64,000 nucleotides of DNA from Haliclystus octoradiatus (lineage: Eukaryota; Cnidaria; Staurozoa; Stauromedusae; Haliclystidae). Position 1 is the stretch's first letter; each line of letters begins with the position of its first letter. The notes beneath the pieces were generated by a model. It searched no databases. It saw only the letters and a list, made by a program, of their open reading frames with translations, and had not been told where the DNA came from. The stretch is taken from contig OU744446.1 of assembly GCA_916610825.1 (NCBI GenBank), forward strand, positions 17,604,538 to 17,668,537, written 5' to 3'. The position numbers and the translations under genes are program-made. Positions 19,700-30,299 of this stretch are shown here, piece by piece.

Positions 19700-22564
19700 A
19701 AAGCTCTTTAGCGCTTTTCATCAGTTGCGATGGTTAGCTTCTTGGCAATGGTATCAATAAAATTATTTGTTCCTTCGCTGAATGGTCCCAAAGTTTCAAA
19801 AGCGGTTGGCTGTATGATGTAGTTGGTGGATAATCCTGCATATTTTTTAATCTTTTTTTCTTCAGCTTGCTCTGCTGCTTTCCCACTTCCTTTTGCTGAC
19901 TTTGGTATGTTGGATGCAGCCAAGGTATCTACACATGCTACGTCCCACACAGCGTATTTTCCATTTTTGCATTGGATTTGTGTAGCACCATCAGGTTTTT
20001 TTCCATCGTCCCTACTTAGGCCGGGTGGTTCCAGTATAGAAGGTACGCGTGCTGATGATAATTCTCTGCAGATGATGTTATTCAATTCCGCTTGGCGTGA
20101 CCAACGGCCCGCAGATTTTTTGTAGGCAAGGCCATGTGTCCCATCTAGTGAAACGTTTTCGCTGCATCTAAAGGTATGTTCTTCGCGGATCTTTGAATCC
20201 AGTCGCAGGGCGGTAGCTATCTAGATCTCTGAATTTGAAAGGAAATATCCAAGTGGAGATGATGGTATAGCTTGGAGCCAAGCTCCAGATTCTTTTGCTT
20301 GAGAAGCTCGCAACCGAGCCATGTCCTTTTGTGACGAGACAGTCTCTTGCAGTGCTTTTGCTTCTGGAGGACTAAAGCAGCATCAAGGTCTTTCTGTTTG
20401 AATGGTTTTGGCAGCTCTGCCAAGTTTGCTTGTGTAGTATTTTCCCACAATGAAGTGCACTCTTCAAGTTTTGGTACGGTACAGTCCTGAACGGCTGCAG
20501 AAAGGAGAAATTTGACCAAAGATGAAGAGTTTATTACTGATGATATGAAAGCAGGAAGATCGATGTCTGAAGCTGAGCGTACACCAATAACACCTGCTGA
20601 TATAGGTAATTAGCTTGTTGCTACTTTTCGTTGTCCAATTTTATATTCAATACTGACTCAAGACCTTCTTTGCAAACAGAGTCCCAATTTTGAAGAAGAT
20701 CGTTCCCAATGCATGGTGAGCATCTAAGGATGTGTAGAAGCCTCGGAGTTTAGAAACAATGTTGGAGGAGGTAGAGTGCGTGGTGGGAGTCAGGAGAGTA
20801 AGTCTGGAGTTCATTCTTCTTAGTTCTTCGGTTTTTAGGTTGATTATGGTTTCTATGGCCTTTTCTCCTATTGGTCCACCAAGTAGCGTCAACTCATCAA
20901 TTGGGGTTCGGCTATAGCCACCCAATGAGTCTTCTTTGTCGAGTTCAGATTTTGAAATAGCTTCACACTTAGACTTGTTGAGGAATAGCCCAATTTGAGA
21001 ACCCATAGTTTCTATGATCTGTAGGTCTTTGATGACTGTTTCCTTTGGCCCAGCTATTGTTCCATCGTCTAGATACCATATGCACAATGGGCTCTGTAGT
21101 GAGTCAATGATTAGTTGAATGAAGAGGCTAAAAGTAAGTGGTCCTAGCGGATCTCCTTGTTGGATACCTTCTGCGAAATGGAGGATGTGGTTTTGTCCGA
21201 AAAATATTAATGATGACTGTGCATACGATTGATGTACATAATTATATATTTCTGGAAAATGTTGATAGACGTTTTTCAAAAGTTTGTCTCTATGTACAGA
21301 ATTGAAGGCATTTGAGAAATCGATCTAGACTAGGATGTCGTCTTGGTTCAAGTTATTTATTACTGTTGTTGTTGCATGAGCTGCCGATTCGCATCCAAGA
21401 GGTGTTCGCACTCCGAGCTGATTTGGATGAAAGAACTCTGTAGCTTTTACTTTGCTGTAATCAGCATAGATTTTGGAACTCATACGTCTAAGGGTGTTTC
21501 CAACTGCTATTGGTCGAAGGTCTCCATTGTCTTTATTGAATGCAAGTAGCTTTTCACAAAAGAAAAATGGAATGCTGTGGGATGTTTCCATTGCCAATGT
21601 GGTTTATAAAAGACGTTAGTGATAGTAGAAGTTTGTTACTTGTTTCTTTGGCACTTGAGTTCAAGAGGTCTTTCAGGTGTTGTGGTTTGATACCGTCTGG
21701 CCCATTTGTTATCCACATGGAAGTCTTTCAATCGCTTGTTTTACAGTTTCCCAATTTATCGATTGTGTTTGGTGAGAATGGTCTAGCTGCTCGATTTTGT
21801 TTAGGTCTTTTCTTCTGTGTGGATGTTTGAGGCGCAGAAGTGCAGCATTTTTCACCGATTCTTCAGCGATTTTTCATTGCTAGTGGCAAGTCGAATGGCT
21901 CCTCTGATGTCCCCCAGGTTGATATTTTCAGTGATCATCTTCGATTGCATATGCTCATCTGACATATTGACAGCTTTATTCTTCTCTTTTCTACTAAAGG
22001 TTTCTGGACAGGGAAGGAATAGCTATGAAATTCAATGAATGCATGTTTGATTTTGTTCATAAGACTGGTTGTTCTGCTTCTTTTTACATCCTTTTGTTGA
22101 GTTGGTTTGGCCAGGCAAATATTCCCAAAGCAGAGTAGTTTCAACCAGGAGGATACTGTGTTGTGTTTCAGTATATCATCAATTATACCAGTTGATATTT
22201 CTGCTCCTACAGCTCGGGCCCCTTTTGGAATTCTCTCGATGGTACAATTCCTTGAAGTAATAAATTTTGATAATATTTGCGTTTCGTTTGTGGAATCTTG
22301 TTGTGATGGTGACTCTACAGTTGTATCTAGGTATGTTGTTGTTGTACCCTTATTGATTTCAGTCGTGCTGTGGTTGACCAGTGTCTGGTTTAATACTGCT
22401 TTCAAACCAGAAACTGGTAGATTTCTAGACACAAGGCAGTTCTTCTGTTCCACTACTTTCATCTTTGCAAAGTAAGATTCAAATGCCTTTTCTATGTCAT
22501 TGTTTGATTTCTCTGTGATGCTTGATTCTTCCTCTGTGGTTGAATGAGTAAGAGTAACGGTCAT
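19700..22564 (-). mobile_element. Retroelement with RT and C-terminal PD-(D/E)XK-like endonuclease domain, decayed
   Basis: Successive minus-strand frames read one long protein. 22564-21935: low-complexity N-terminus then IPKGARAVGAEI and WLKLLCFGNICLAKP. 21597-21325: LRPIAVGNTLRRMSSK, LGVRTPLGCESAAHA. 21310-20647: IDFSNAFNSVHRDKL (motif A), GIQQGDPLGPLTFSLFIQL (motif B), WYLDDGTIAG (catalytic YLDD), IGLFLNKSKCEAIS. 20519-20217: a basic linker. About 20180-19708: HGLAYKKSAGRWSRQAELN, then EPPGLSRDDGKKPDG and YAVWDVACVDTLAASN, a PD...D-like core resembling restriction-like endonuclease domains of site-specific non-LTR elements. Several stops and frame shifts make it inactive. Clade not assigned. 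Confidence 0.75.
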
Positions 22565-22599
22565 TGAAATGCGTTGAACGTTACTTCGTTGGACATCAG

Positions 22600-22765
22600 A
22601 AAGATTGATAATATTCTCTTTAGGTTCCCATCAGTTAAAAGGATTACTATAATTAAGCCATTTGACCAGCACTTCTTCTTTTCCATTCTGTCTTCGTTGA
22701 TATAAAATCTTTTCTACCTTAAAAAGTTCTCCTGTTTCTATTTCATCTGATAGATGTATAAAAGC
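22600..22765 (-). pseudogene. Chromodomain remnant
   Basis: Minus-strand reading gives HLSDEIETGELFKVEKIL, then EEVLVKWLNYSNPFN, a stop, WEPKENI and INLSDV. The FxVEKIL...VLVKWxxYxxxxNxWEPxENI pattern is a chromodomain. It lies immediately upstream of the RT element but in a region where that element should have begun, so it is probably the tail of another integrase-bearing element (chromovirus or Ginger-like). A stop breaks the domain. Confidence 0.7.
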
Positions 22766-22799
22766 CAACGATTGATTGGATTAATAACTGAAAATATAA

Positions 22800-23149
22800 A
22801 TGGAAGTTAAAGAGTATAAATGAGATAATTTAGAATGAATTCAATTCATAACGTGAGTTTTAAATACGTGTGTAATATTCGGTACTACTTAATAGTTAAT
22901 CAATTAGATTATTTCTATACAAGCTGCGTATAACACCTCCACCTCGCTGTGATTGATGATCGAGTCATATAATATCTTTGCTTATATAACAACGAAGAAG
23001 GATGAGTTTTTGTTTCTTCCTATACGATATTTGTGCGGTTTTCTCGTTGTTCTTATTTGGAATTTCAATGATGTGGTATATTTACAGACCGGAGGGAAAA
23101 CCTCATCGATTTATTAGGTGTCAATGTGGCCTAGAAGATTATGAATAAA
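22800..23149. other. No gene recognised
   Basis: AT-rich spacer without recognised features. Confidence 0.3.
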
Positions 23150-23272
23150 CTTTCATAGTTACGCTATATCTAACTGTTGTTATTTTGTTTGACATGCGCG
23201 ATGCTGTCATGACTCATGTCGGCCAATCAGGTTGGGAATTTATTCAACAACGACCAGAGGAAATACAGAAAG
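23150..23272. repeat. Duplicated segment, copy 1
   Basis: Matches 23427-23545 over about 120 bases (catagttacgct, atctaactgttgttat, tgacatgcgcgatg, caacgaccag, gaaatac). This copy has stops in the frame that stays open in copy 2. Confidence 0.7.
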
Positions 23273-23446
23273 TTGGTAATCGATCTAATAGAACATTTTG
23301 CCATTGATGAATGGATTTCGGATTATTTGTTTTTGGTTGTAATAATGATTTCATTGTAGCTGTCTTATAGTATATCCGTACTTAGTTTTTCTGTTTGTCA
23401 ACTTGTTCTAAAATATTACTTTTCTATATTCATAGTTACGCTAAAT

Positions 23447-23749
23447 CTAACTGTTGTTATCTTGTGTGACATGCGCGATGGTGTCATGTCGACCACTCAA
23501 GTCGGCAATGTATTGAACAACGACCAGAAGAAATACTGAAAATGGAAGAACAATACCAAATGAACATTCTGCCACTGTTAAACCATTTTTGATTGTGACT
23601 GTTATTTCACCGTGTTTGTAACGTATATCCGTAATTAGTTCTTGTGCTAAAATATCTCTCCTGTAATTATTATTTGCGATTGTTAAAAAGTATAATACCG
23701 TTCCGATAACTTCAATAGACAAATTAATTACATTTTTATATAAATTCAT
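23447..23749 (-). CDS. Small hydrophobic ORF overlapping duplicated segment, function unknown
   Basis: A 100-codon frame with two hydrophobic stretches, IEVIGTVLYFLTIA (residues about 11-24) and FGIVLPFSVFLLVVVQYIA (about 63-81), so possibly two membrane segments. No family is recognised. The C-terminal third lies in a segment duplicated at 23150-23272, where the same frame is broken. It could be an exon of an unrecognised membrane protein gene or a chance frame in AT-rich DNA. Confidence 0.25.
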   Translation of the reverse strand: MNLYKNVINLSIEVIGTVLYFLTIANNNYRRDILAQELITDIRYKHGEITVTIKNGLTVAECSFGIVLPFSVFLLVVVQYIADLSGRHDTIAHVTQDNNS

Positions 23750-23764
23750 GTAACTTTTTAAATC

Positions 23765-23875
23765 TCCCTTTTTACATTGCCTGAAGATGATTTTAGATTA
23801 AATCGAAACTGTTGCGCCAATTAATTTGTGTTTTTTATTGCATATACCATCATAATATTCATGTCAAGTAAACCT
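23765..23875. repeat. Dispersed repeat copy B (LINE/SINE-tail-like)
   Basis: Second copy of the 19299-19406 repeat: ctgaagatgattttagatta, aatcgaaactgttgcgcca, attgcatataccatcat, ttcatgtcaagtaa. Confidence 0.65.
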
Positions 23876-23894
23876 TTAAGAATTCAAAGTTTAT

Positions 23895-24550
23895 GTACAT
23901 CCTATATACTTGGAATATTCGTCTCCAATATGGAATCCATGGCTTATTAAAGATATTTTTTCAATAGAAAACGTCCAGCGAACATTTACAATGAAGGTTT
24001 GCATACCAGGAATATCAAAATATCATAGTTACTCTGATCTTCTACTTATTCTAAAACTGAAATCGCTAGAGCTGAGACGAGTCAAAGCAGTCCTGATCAT
24101 GCTATGTAAAATATCACATGACATTGTAGACTTAACGTTAGATACCTTATCTTTACATTATGACAATTCTAAATACACGCTACGCAGATAAAGATTTAAA
24201 CTCAAACCAAGCAATTCACCACGCCTTTTGAGTCCACAAGCATCAATTTTTCCTTCGTACAATCCAATGATGAAATTCATTAGACTAACATATTTAAAAT
24301 CAAAAACATTAACGGCATTCAATCATCCTTTAAACAAAGCAGACATTTCATCTTTTTGCAAATTGTATGAACAAGCCGTTTATGATTAATTAATATCCGG
24401 ATTAAAATAAGTTATAATGATAAAAATAGTGATCATGTAAAATGTAACTTTATATTCAATATTTGTTCGTGTTTATTGCTGGCTGTATGTATAAGTGGAG
24501 GCTTTAATTTAATCAAGTCTCCCTTTATTTGCCTATAACTTTCTTAAAGG
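23895..24550 (+). mobile_element. LINE 3' fragment, same family as 12616-13900
   Basis: Frame 23910-24191 reads YSSPIWNPWLIKDIFSIENV, then LKSLELRRVKAVLIMLCKIS and DLTLD, paralleling SPVWSTYLIKDIISIEKAQ and LELRRIKSDVIIMFKI in the first copy. It continues in another frame after a stop at 24190. The 3' part has gtataagtggaggcttta, like atgtaagtggaagtttca in the other copy. Heavily 5' truncated. Confidence 0.75.
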
Positions 24551-25540
24551 CACAAATTGACCATCACGCATTGCGGGATCAAAGTTAAAATCCATGATTT
24601 CTCGAGCCACGAGCAATGTAGCAAATCAATGCGTATTCGCTAAAACGAGGACAAACTAAGGCAATTGCCGCCTGTCAATTTTATTCCTTTTAAGAATTTC
24701 GAAATCTCAGTTTCAAATTACCATGTTATCATTATTCAAATATCAAGTATGCATAGAAATTCAATTTCTGCCAGTTTAATATACAATATAATAACTATAG
24801 AGCTCGTTTCACATGTAACCACCAATATGAGCTCTTTCATAATTGTTTAAAGGTATTTTAAGTATGGAAATTCTAAATTTTAGCATGGAGTATATATAGT
24901 ATTCTTCAACAGGTTATATAACCTTTGAAATTCAAGATACTATATGACAAACAGCAAAAGGACAGTAGCTAAGAAGTCATTGCGGAAACAAATGAAATAC
25001 CAATCAGAATAAGTTTTTCTCAATTTTGTTTAATGATTTATGAGGAAATGAAAATTGAAACTGAAATTTATATGATGCACCAATATCATTAACGAAATAA
25101 TTTTAATTTTAAATGCGCTGTATATATCGTACTGTCTGTGATCTTATGCTCTTGTGTGTGTATAGGATGCACCTAGCTGCTACTGTGCAAATCTAGGGAA
25201 ACACAGCAAGATGAGGTTCCAACTAGATAGAAGTACAATGCATTTCTGTTCATCGATTGACAATGAAGATATGTGCATATGCATAGAGGGAGAGTAAATA
25301 CAAATATACGATATCTAGTTTACTTGCTAATAGCTGTATACGATGGATATCATCGCTCATTTGATGCCCAATGAATGATGTTGCTTCGAGTAGATACATG
25401 CATTAAAAACATATTATTGAAAAATGAACCGAAACATTCAAATTTTTTACATTATATATTATATATATAAATAATGTGGTGTAAGTTGTCTTGCTGATTG
25501 AACATATGGCTCAATGCTATACAGCAGAGCTTTAAATAAT
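24551..25540. other. No gene recognised
   Basis: AT-rich sequence; no coding or RNA feature is supported. Confidence 0.3.
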
Positions 25541-25548
25541 ATCTAAAA

Positions 25549-25675
25549 TATGAAGTCAAAAATCAGACAATCATTTTTGCTACTCAAGGTTTCACGCCAA
25601 GGCGATCATCAGGTAAATATAAATGCGTAATTTCAGTAGCAAAAATGATTGTCTGCTTTTTCACTTCATATTTTA
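25549..25675. repeat. Inverted repeat, 38-bp arms
   Basis: Left arm atatgaagtcaaaaatcaga / caatcatttttgctact and right arm agtagcaaaaatgattgtct / gctttttcacttcatat are near-perfect reverse complements around a loop of about 50 bases. The loop includes aaggtttcacgcc and ggcgatcatcagg, which resemble retroelement tail words read backwards. It would form a stable hairpin if transcribed; it lies just 3' of the RGS gene. Confidence 0.75.
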
Positions 25676-26080
25676 TATATTATTTTTCACGTTATAAATT
25701 ATCATGTAGAGAGTATATATAGACTACATTTTGACCAGCACTCAGCAGACAAAGAAATAGTTTCCCGGGAATAGTTTTGTCTTTCACGAGGCTTCATATT
25801 GGAATATTATCGGAAATCATATTGGATTGGTTACAACGAGAGAAAGAGAGAGTCGACTCAGAAGAATAATCAGCAAAGTTATCATATCTACCTCGTATGT
25901 AACATAATGAAAGATCACATCGTTCTTAAAAATCTCTTTATTACTATGCGGATATCAATTGTGCTTAACAACTGCACATTTTTATCTATATATCTAATGA
26001 ATTTCACAATTTGCTATTTCGTTGTTACCAATTTAAAATAGTCTATTTACAGAATTGGTATATTTACATTGAGATATTGA

Positions 26081-29000
26081 TCAGGCAGTCAATTTCTTGT
26101 AATTTCTTGATTTCATAAATCTTGGAAAACAGTCTCTGTACATGGTGTTATAAACACACTTTTGAGCCTCTCTGAAAAGATCAGGGTCAGCCACATGTAG
26201 ATTTCCCTCTATCTCAGTACGTATCTTTGCATCTAAACTAACCTAGGGAAAACAAAGTAAGTGGAATTAATATTCATAATTATCAACATAGTAATAATGA
26301 GAAGAGTATCATGCACGTTATACGATTGCGATGTACTGTTCTGGTTGATTGTACAAAGTGGGGCAGCACCAAATCGCCCAACTTAGACGAAATAGGGCTT
26401 TACGTGCACTGTACTTTTTTACTATTCTCTCATACGATGTTGTTGCTATTACTGTTGCTGTTGTTGTTGTTGTTGCTGTTGCTGTTTTTGCTGATGTTGT
26501 TCTAGTTGTTGCTGTTATTGTTGTTGTTTTTGTTGTTGCTGTTGTTATTGTTGTTGTTGCTGCTGTTCTATTTGTTGTTATTATTATTGTTGTTGTTTTT
26601 TGATGTTGTTATTATAGTCGTTGTTGTTATTGTTTTTCTGTTGCTGTAGTTATTGTTGCTGTTGTTGATGCTGTTGTTGCTGCCGTTGTTATCGATGTTG
26701 TTGCTTTGTTGTTGTACTTTATCACAGATTGGCATACACAGCAACCGTTTAACACTGCATTTGATTGCAATAATAAACATTTTTACTGCACCAAAAATTA
26801 GATTTGAAGCAGGAGTAAAGCAACAAACAAATATTTAATCATTAAGACTTGCACGTCATTCTTACCTCGCAAGGTGAAATACTTGATATGTAATCGTCAT
26901 ATATTGCTTTTGCTAATTCAAGTCTGATCTCATGGGACTTTAACTTATAATCATCAGTTGCCATCCAAAAGTTCATATTCTCATCACTGTACTGCGATTT
27001 TAAAAAGTCCTGGAAGCATTTTCTCCCAACTGAAATTGAAGAAGCGTAAAAAGGTCAAGCAATCAACTAAAAACATAATTATTGCAAAATTTATAATTTC
27101 TACGTTTCGAATTTAGCCATCAATATATTAAAAGGGGAAAAATGACCGATGGGCTCTACGCGACTAGGGTCACGTGCATGTTTGTCAGTCGTATTGTTTC
27201 TGTGCCTGAAACCACACTGAAACTTGAAATTTGAAGCCATGCCGAAGCCATATTCAAATTGAGCACGTAACGACAGCTGGTCACTGTTGCTCTTCTAAAC
27301 CAACTGAGTCCAACAAAAAATCCACACAAATACATGACAGTCCCTATATCAGGCGGCCTTGGTGTATTGGCTAGGGCGTTGGACAACGGCCCGCAGGGTT
27401 TCGGGTTAAATCCCTGTCCGGAGCACTATAAGTTAGTGTCAGGAAGGGCATCCGGCTATTAAAACGCACACAAGCTTCAAAGTACTAACAAATTAACCAA
27501 CTACCCCGGTGAAAAAAAGCTGCAAGCTTACCAAGTTTGTGGATAAATGAAAAATACCAAAAAAAATATATATACATATATTCAAATCAGTATATTATAA
27601 ATGATACATCATTCTAAGATTAAAAAGTGTTCTACATACTCTTTGATTGCATCATATTGTCAAAATTTCCTGCCCATGATCTTGCTTCCAATCTTGTGGA
27701 GCTGAAAAAATAAGTAAATACAAATTGATACTGAGTACAACCTTTTTATTGTACAGACATTTTAACAAAGAACTTCAGAATTTCATAAAAGTTATTAGAA
27801 AAGTTGTATACAATTGCCTCAATTCGATTTCAAGCTAAGTGCAGTATTGTTTGATATATTACTAATGAAATGTGATTAAGACGGCATTTCATTTTCTTTA
27901 TAGTTAGTTACACATCTTCCTTTTACCCCTAATTTTATGTAAATAAATCAGGTGCATATTTATAATTCATGCAACAATGTAGCAGTCGCATTATTTGAAA
28001 TGAATATATAAATTGATAAATGAATTATTGGTACAGACTAACTGGATCACAAATGCAAGTCTTACAAAATTAACGCCAAAGAAGCATCTGTATACTGGCA
28101 AGGTCCCGAATGAGTACTAAATCCCTTTCCTAAGAATTAGAAAAGCCCAACATTAAACAGTTACTCTTAGATAGAATGTTTTGCAAGACTTACTCGTCAA
28201 CTGTTTCGATACTGTTTTTCCTAAAAAAATAAAAAAACATGCATAATGATTTGAAAATGGAGAAAAGAGACAATGTTAGCTTACCATTCAGCACTGGAAT
28301 CCTCATGCTTGTGACTTACACAAACAGACAATTAAAGGGCTAGATAAAGTTCTGATTTTAAACATTATTCTAAAATATAATGGAAGATTTTTGCAATCTG
28401 ATTGATAGAAAGATCGTTCATGAAATCATATTATAGGGTAGAATGTGGTTCCACAGACCAGGAAAACCGCTAGCCTCAAAAGCTATGATCTGATAAAATA
28501 AAGAAATTATAATAACTTTTTCTACGACTAATCAAGTAAATATATCAATTATGGCAAGGATTTACAAAACCATATTTAGCTCAGAATGTTTATTTTTTAT
28601 TTTTAATCTGCTACTGGAAAATATTGATTGCCAACGAAACTAACAGTATTGATCAATGTATCAGTGTATCATTTGGTTGCGGTGCTTATAATTATAGTCG
28701 GCTTAATGAATTTTTGCAGTTTATGTTGTTGGAATGCTGAAAGAGCTGATGGTATATCTTCTTATCAATCATTGAAATCATATATATATACCATGGATGC
28801 GCTACTGACGCATATCAATTTCATTAAATCATAATGAACTGTGTCTAGAAGCATATAAATTATTATTCGGAATTGTTTTAGAATCTAGTTATTCTCTACT
28901 ACAACCCGTGGGGGTAACTTCGAGGAATGAATTTACTTTAAATTAGTTCAAATTTTAATTTAACTAAGTGCAAATTTTTTTCAACCACACTTTAATTTTT

Positions 29001-30281
29001 TTGCTCTCGTCTTTTATGGGCATATGTCCCTTTTAAAAAAACACTTGGGGTCCCGGGTTTGGAATATCTTGCTCATGATCTGAAATATTTCTATGGTCGT
29101 CCACCCAAAGCTATTTGAACAACACCTTCGGCGAAGTGCAGATAAGCCTATTTATCTTGATAGCTCAGCTATGTTTCAGCATTTTTAATTTCAGCAGCCT
29201 AAATAACTGTCTGCACTATCTACGGTGGTTTCAAACTTTATACTGGATGACTGCCCTCTGAATTGCAACACTTGAGCACAAGCAGGAAGCGCTCGCTTGT
29301 GATCAACACAAAAATATTTTTTTAAACTGAATTTTCATTAAAATTTTACTTGAAAGAAGAACAGACGAGCTCCTTCTATATACGTAGAAAATAAAATTCA
29401 AATATACCGTTTTCTATCTCGCCTAGAAGATATTCCAGCATGCTCTCCTTTATTTGACTGTCAAAACATGCCAATGCGATCATTTACAACTTGTTTTATT
29501 CGATCTGTTTTCTTACGAATTTATGCCTGCTGTTTATTTTTCTTACGTCTTCAACCTCTACGGACGGCAGCCTTTGACGAATATCAAACGCCACTCTTGA
29601 ATAAAATACGCCACAGTATATAAGTATAAGTATACATACTGCGATGGATTGCCCAGATTAGTACTAATTCATCATTATACTTTGATGTTTGATATAGAGC
29701 TCGAAAATACAGCTCATGTGATAAATTAACTTTTCAAACGAGGAAACTAAATAATACATTCCCCCTCTTTATCGTTTCAAAGATCGATTCACCTGCAGCA
29801 CATCTACAAATAGAAACATTCATCTGACATACGCAAAGGTGGAAATGCGAGGGTTTGTGTTCGATAACTAGAGCGGTATTCTCTAAATAAATATGGTTCA
29901 AAATGAAATCGATGTTAAAGTTATGATAAACTGATGGTCAGCTTCTAAACAAATAACGAACTGGCTATACCTTGTGAGGTAAATTAAAATTAAAAAACTT
30001 ATAAAAATAGCAGGTATTATTGTGATTACTGTCCAGACAGAAGGACATTCTGGACTAATTGCTCTTTCCAATAAAATATGCGTAAGAAAATTATTACAGT
30101 AGTTGCTTCAAGAAAAAACAATCATCTAATTTCAATTAGGTTTACTTGTTTTAAGTAAATAAATATTAACATACCTTCCAAAACAGCAACATCCACAACA
30201 AGACGGTCTCTTCTTTTTATTATTTGTTGAAATCTTATCACAAGAATCAACAGGAGCAACCGTAGATGATCCAGTACCCAT
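26081..30281 (-). CDS. Regulator of G-protein signalling, RZ-like, with cysteine cluster
   Basis: Five exons with GT-AG introns (minus): 30281-30175, 28220-28194, 27701-27640, 27029-26866, 26242-26081; 522 nt, 173 aa, all phases consistent. The RGS domain spans residues about 53-169: RSWAGNFDNMM at the start, YSDENMNFWM (Asn83 is the conserved contact of the EEN motif), AIYDDYISS, VSLDAKIR, and RDCFPRFMKS at the end. It should accelerate GTP hydrolysis on G-alpha(i/z)-type subunits at membranes. The N-terminus MGTGSS fits an N-myristoylation consensus, and Cys28, 29, 31, 32, 33 in RPSCCGCCCFGR form a short cysteine cluster like the palmitoylated string of RGS17/19/20, preceded by KKKR. A basic-plus-lipid anchor is inferred. 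Non-coding 5' exons may lie upstream. Confidence 0.9.
26441..26725. repeat. GTT-rich low-complexity tract in RGS intron
   Basis: Interrupted (gtt)n with frequent gct and att units over about 285 bases in the last RGS intron. It generates spurious frames of leucine, valine or asparagine runs on both strands. Confidence 0.85.
27352..27580 (+). mobile_element. tRNA-derived SINE in an RGS intron
   Basis: The head resembles a tRNA: ggcggccttggtgtattggc with an A-box-like tggtgtattggctagg (27360-27375) and a B-box-like ggttaaatcc (27404-27413), spaced as in a pol III promoter. It is followed by aggaagggcatccggctatt, a word shared by many invertebrate SINE bodies, and an A-rich 3' end (taccaaaaaaaat). 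It cannot be a working tRNA: the stems are disrupted. The B box reads aaatcc in place of the usual gantc core, so pol III activity is doubtful. Confidence 0.75.
28630..30170. other. RGS intron 1 interior: no gene recognised
   Basis: AT-rich intronic DNA between RGS exons 1 and 2. A gtgggggtaacttcgagg word near 28908 and ggggtcccgggtt near 29047 resemble the G-rich ends of the element at 35702-36026 and may be its decayed relative. Confidence 0.35.
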
Positions 30282-30299
30282 GGACTAAAAAGAAAACAA

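Noticed and set aside
26311-26838. Frames encoding runs of leucine, valine or asparagine
   Set aside because: Low-complexity GTT-rich DNA inside an RGS intron; no initiation context or domain.
27352-27425. A functional tRNA gene
   Set aside because: Boxes are present but stems do not pair properly and the sequence continues into a SINE body with an A-rich tail.
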